The notes below the pieces were generated by a model. The model did no database searches. It was not told where the DNA came from and worked only from the letters and a program-made list of their open reading frames with translations. Positions 62,466-64,000 of a stretch of DNA of 64,000 nucleotides are shown here, one piece after another. The DNA lies in assembly GCF_000340435.2 (NCBI RefSeq), contig NZ_CP011883.2, forward strand, positions 2,898,687 to 2,962,686, written 5' to 3'. Each line of letters starts with the position of its first letter. Positions within the stretch are counted from its first letter, which is position 1. The position numbers and the translations under genes were made by a program. This DNA is from Mycobacterium haemophilum DSM 44634 (GTDB lineage Bacteria; Actinomycetota; Actinomycetes; Mycobacteriales; Mycobacteriaceae).

Positions 62466-62558
62466 CAGGCGGGCAAACAACTGCCGGTAGATTTGCTTGG
62501 GCCGCTGAGGTGACTCGGGCCGTATGCGCAACATTGGATCTTGATGGAGGTGCCCGTA

Positions 62559-63350
62559 GTGGCCAAGCAGGCAACCGTCGACAAGCGTCAGCGACGCGAA
62601 CGCGGATCCATCAATCCCGACGACATCATCAGCGGCGCATTCGAACTCGCAGAACAAGTATCGATCGACAACCTGAGCATGCCGCTGCTCGGCAAGTACC
62701 TCGGCGTCGGTGTCACCAGTATCTACTGGTACTTCCGCAAGAAGGATGATCTGCTCAACGCGATGACCGACCGCGCCTTGAGCAAGTACGTATTCGCCAC
62801 CCCGTACGTGCAAGCCAGCGACTGGCGCGAGACGTTGCGCAACCACGCCCGTCTGATGCGTAAAACGTTCATGGGCAACCCAATACTGTGCGATCTGATT
62901 CTGATTCGAGCCGCTCTTAGTCCCAAAGCGGCACGCCTGGGCGCTCAAGAGATGGAACGGGCGATCGCCAATCTGGTGCAGGCCGGCTTATCGCCGGAGG
63001 ACGCCTTCGACACCTACTCCGCGGTTTCGGTCCACGTCCGCGGATCAGTGGTGCTGCACCGGCTCTACGAGAAAAACCAGTCGCCCGATAGCGGTTCACG
63101 TGCTATCGAGGACGCCGTGGCAATCGACCCCGCCACCACGCCGCTGATTGCTCAAGTGACCAAGAAGGGACACCACATTGGGGCCCCTGATGAAACCAAT
63201 TTCGAATACGGCCTCGACTGCATCCTCGACCACGCCGGCCGGTTGATCGAGGAGGGCGCACCAGCGGGCAAGTCGGTGCCCGCCCAGCCACGCAAAGCAG
63301 CTAAGTCAACAAGTCAACGCGGGCGAACCAAGTCGATCGCAGCTCGTTGA
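62559..63350 (+). CDS. TetR-family regulator
   Basis: The 263-residue protein has a TetR helix-turn-helix (about 20-70; LSMPLLGKYLGVGVTSIYWY, FRKKDDLL), a long helical ligand domain and a basic disordered tail rich in Lys/Arg/Ser. GTG 62559 has GGAGG 8 nt upstream and was preferred to TTG 62541 and ATG 62544. It is divergent from the remnant SDR-aldolase-P450 group and was probably its regulator. Confidence 0.85.
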   Translation: MAKQATVDKRQRRERGSINPDDIISGAFELAEQVSIDNLSMPLLGKYLGVGVTSIYWYFRKKDDLLNAMTDRALSKYVFATPYVQASDWRETLRNHARLMRKTFMGNPILCDLILIRAALSPKAARLGAQEMERAIANLVQAGLSPEDAFDTYSAVSVHVRGSVVLHRLYEKNQSPDSGSRAIEDAVAIDPATTPLIAQVTKKGHHIGAPDETNFEYGLDCILDHAGRLIEEGAPAGKSVPAQPRKAAKSTSQRGRTKSIAAR

Positions 63351-63579
63351 AGCACGTTTTGTACTCTGTCGGGCCGATGTTACCGAGGTAGCGATAGCGG
63401 CGTGAGCGAAGTAACCGCCGACGGTGCCGAACGAGCCGAGCAACCCCACCGACGCATGTTCTCGCCAAAGCTCCAGGACGTGAATTGGGCCCTGATGTCG
63501 GCAGAATCGTTGCACTCCAATGCTTTCTGGTAGACATGGGGACCGGCCACGCTGACCTTCGCAACGTCACGTTTGTTCA
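63351..63579. other. short gap between convergent genes
   Basis: About 230 bp between the TetR gene and the end of the partial PPE gene. Minus-strand frames read fragments that look weakly protein-like (SVGLLGSFGTVGGYFAHAAI) but are not a clear gene. A decayed PPE C-terminus is possible. Confidence 0.35.
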
Positions 63580-64000
63580 TTACCAGGCTGGGCTGATTGA
63601 CGAGGGCGTTGTTGCTGACCCGCTAGAAACCGCGACGGCCTCGGGTACCGGCCTGAGCTCGCCGGTGATCTGCGGCGCCGTCTTAAATGGGGTCACTGCC
63701 GACAACGCATCCAACGCCCTAGTTGCGTAGGTATCCATCGCCTCGACGTCCTGGGCCCAGAACTCGTCATATTGCTCCTCGAGGCCCGCGATCGCCGCAA
63801 CGTTTTGCCCGAACGCGTTGTCCGCGATCAGCGTCTGCAACTCAGCGCGGTTCCATGCGATGTACTCCGGAGGCACCGTCATCTCAAACGCTGCCTCATA
63901 GGCCTCCGCGAGGATCAGGGTCTGTTTGGCGGACACAATGACATGCCGCCACACGGCCCACAGCCACCACTTATACGGCAAGGCCGCCTCGGCCATGCGT
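63580..64000 (-). CDS. PPE-like protein, partial (N-terminus beyond window)
   Basis: The visible 140 residues contain the second half of a PPE domain: AYEAAFEMTVPPEYIAWNRA, then AFGQNVAAIAGLEEQYDEFW and AQDVEAMDTYA. The frame continues past the window edge, so the ATG at 63996 is not taken as the start. The protein ends soon after the PPE domain, so it is a short or truncated member. It is divergent in helix sequence (PYKWWLWAVWRHV). Confidence 0.75.
   Translation of the reverse strand, partial: RMAEAALPYKWWLWAVWRHVIVSAKQTLILAEAYEAAFEMTVPPEYIAWNRAELQTLIADNAFGQNVAAIAGLEEQYDEFWAQDVEAMDTYATRALDALSAVTPFKTAPQITGELRPVPEAVAVSSGSATTPSSISPAW

Noticed and set aside
62361..62948. Minus-strand frame of 195 codons over the TetR start
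   Set aside because: It is antisense to the TetR helix-turn-helix coding region, which has a proper ribosome site and domain.

Overview
The window is high-GC actinobacterial DNA from a slow-growing Mycobacterium close to the M. tuberculosis complex. This rests on the near-complete run bkdC-bkdB-bkdA-citE-maoC-fadE19-accA1-accD1-scoB-scoA-fadD35-bkaR, followed by cmrA, orn, ldtB, bcp, acpS, fas and an Rv2525c-like Tat protein. That is the gene order of the M. tuberculosis Rv2495c-Rv2525c segment. ESX-5-type PE/PPE/Esx genes also fit a slow grower. The species itself cannot be read from the sequence.

Layout. (1) 1-5.4 kb: the 5' end of a WS/DGAT-type acyltransferase, then an intact tRNA-Arg(UCU). 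A 40-bp copy of the tRNA 3' half recurs 4.56 kb later. Between the copies lie three toxin-antitoxin modules (RES-type, HigBA-type, VapBC-type) and a GNAT acetyltransferase, so this looks like an integrated island that has lost its integrase. (2) 5.4-13.9 kb: accessory genes, namely a PAS-PAS-GGDEF diguanylate cyclase, an FHA protein coupled to an HTH-TM-seven-repeat YVTN propeller, a Mrr-like nuclease, a cutinase, a double-HTH regulator, echA14 and a frameshifted 13E12/HNH gene. (3) 13.9-27.4 kb: the branched-chain keto-acid/leucine catabolic operon with its TetR repressor BkaR and three matching operator-like palindromes. (4) 27.4-49.2 kb: conserved core including mycolate reductase cmrA, HerA-like ATPase, orn, tRNA-His, ldtB, tRNA-Lys, bcp, acpS and the giant fas gene, which has a one-base frameshift here. 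(5) 49.2-64 kb: a second accessory region. It holds a divergent PE-like/PPE-like pair followed by an EsxK/EsxL pair, a DivIVA domain fused to an IS3-OrfA-like tail, an Rv1364c-Rv1362c-like block, a canonical PE-PPE-EsxK-EsxL cassette, a P450, several gene remnants, a TetR regulator and a partial PPE gene at the edge.

How it works together: BkdABC makes branched acyl-CoAs. FadE19, AccA1/AccD1, the MaoC protein, CitE and ScoAB can carry isovaleryl-CoA towards acetoacetate and acetyl-CoA. AcpS activates FAS-I, whose products feed mycolates finished by CmrA. LdtB crosslinks peptidoglycan. The Esx/PE/PPE genes encode substrates of a type VII secretion system whose machinery is not in this window.

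The most novel-looking items are the lower-GC PE/PPE-like pair with matching C-terminal DEGTxY tails (49456-50782), the DivIVA/IS3-OrfA chimera (52363-53142) and the tRNA-flanked toxin-antitoxin island (760-5362).
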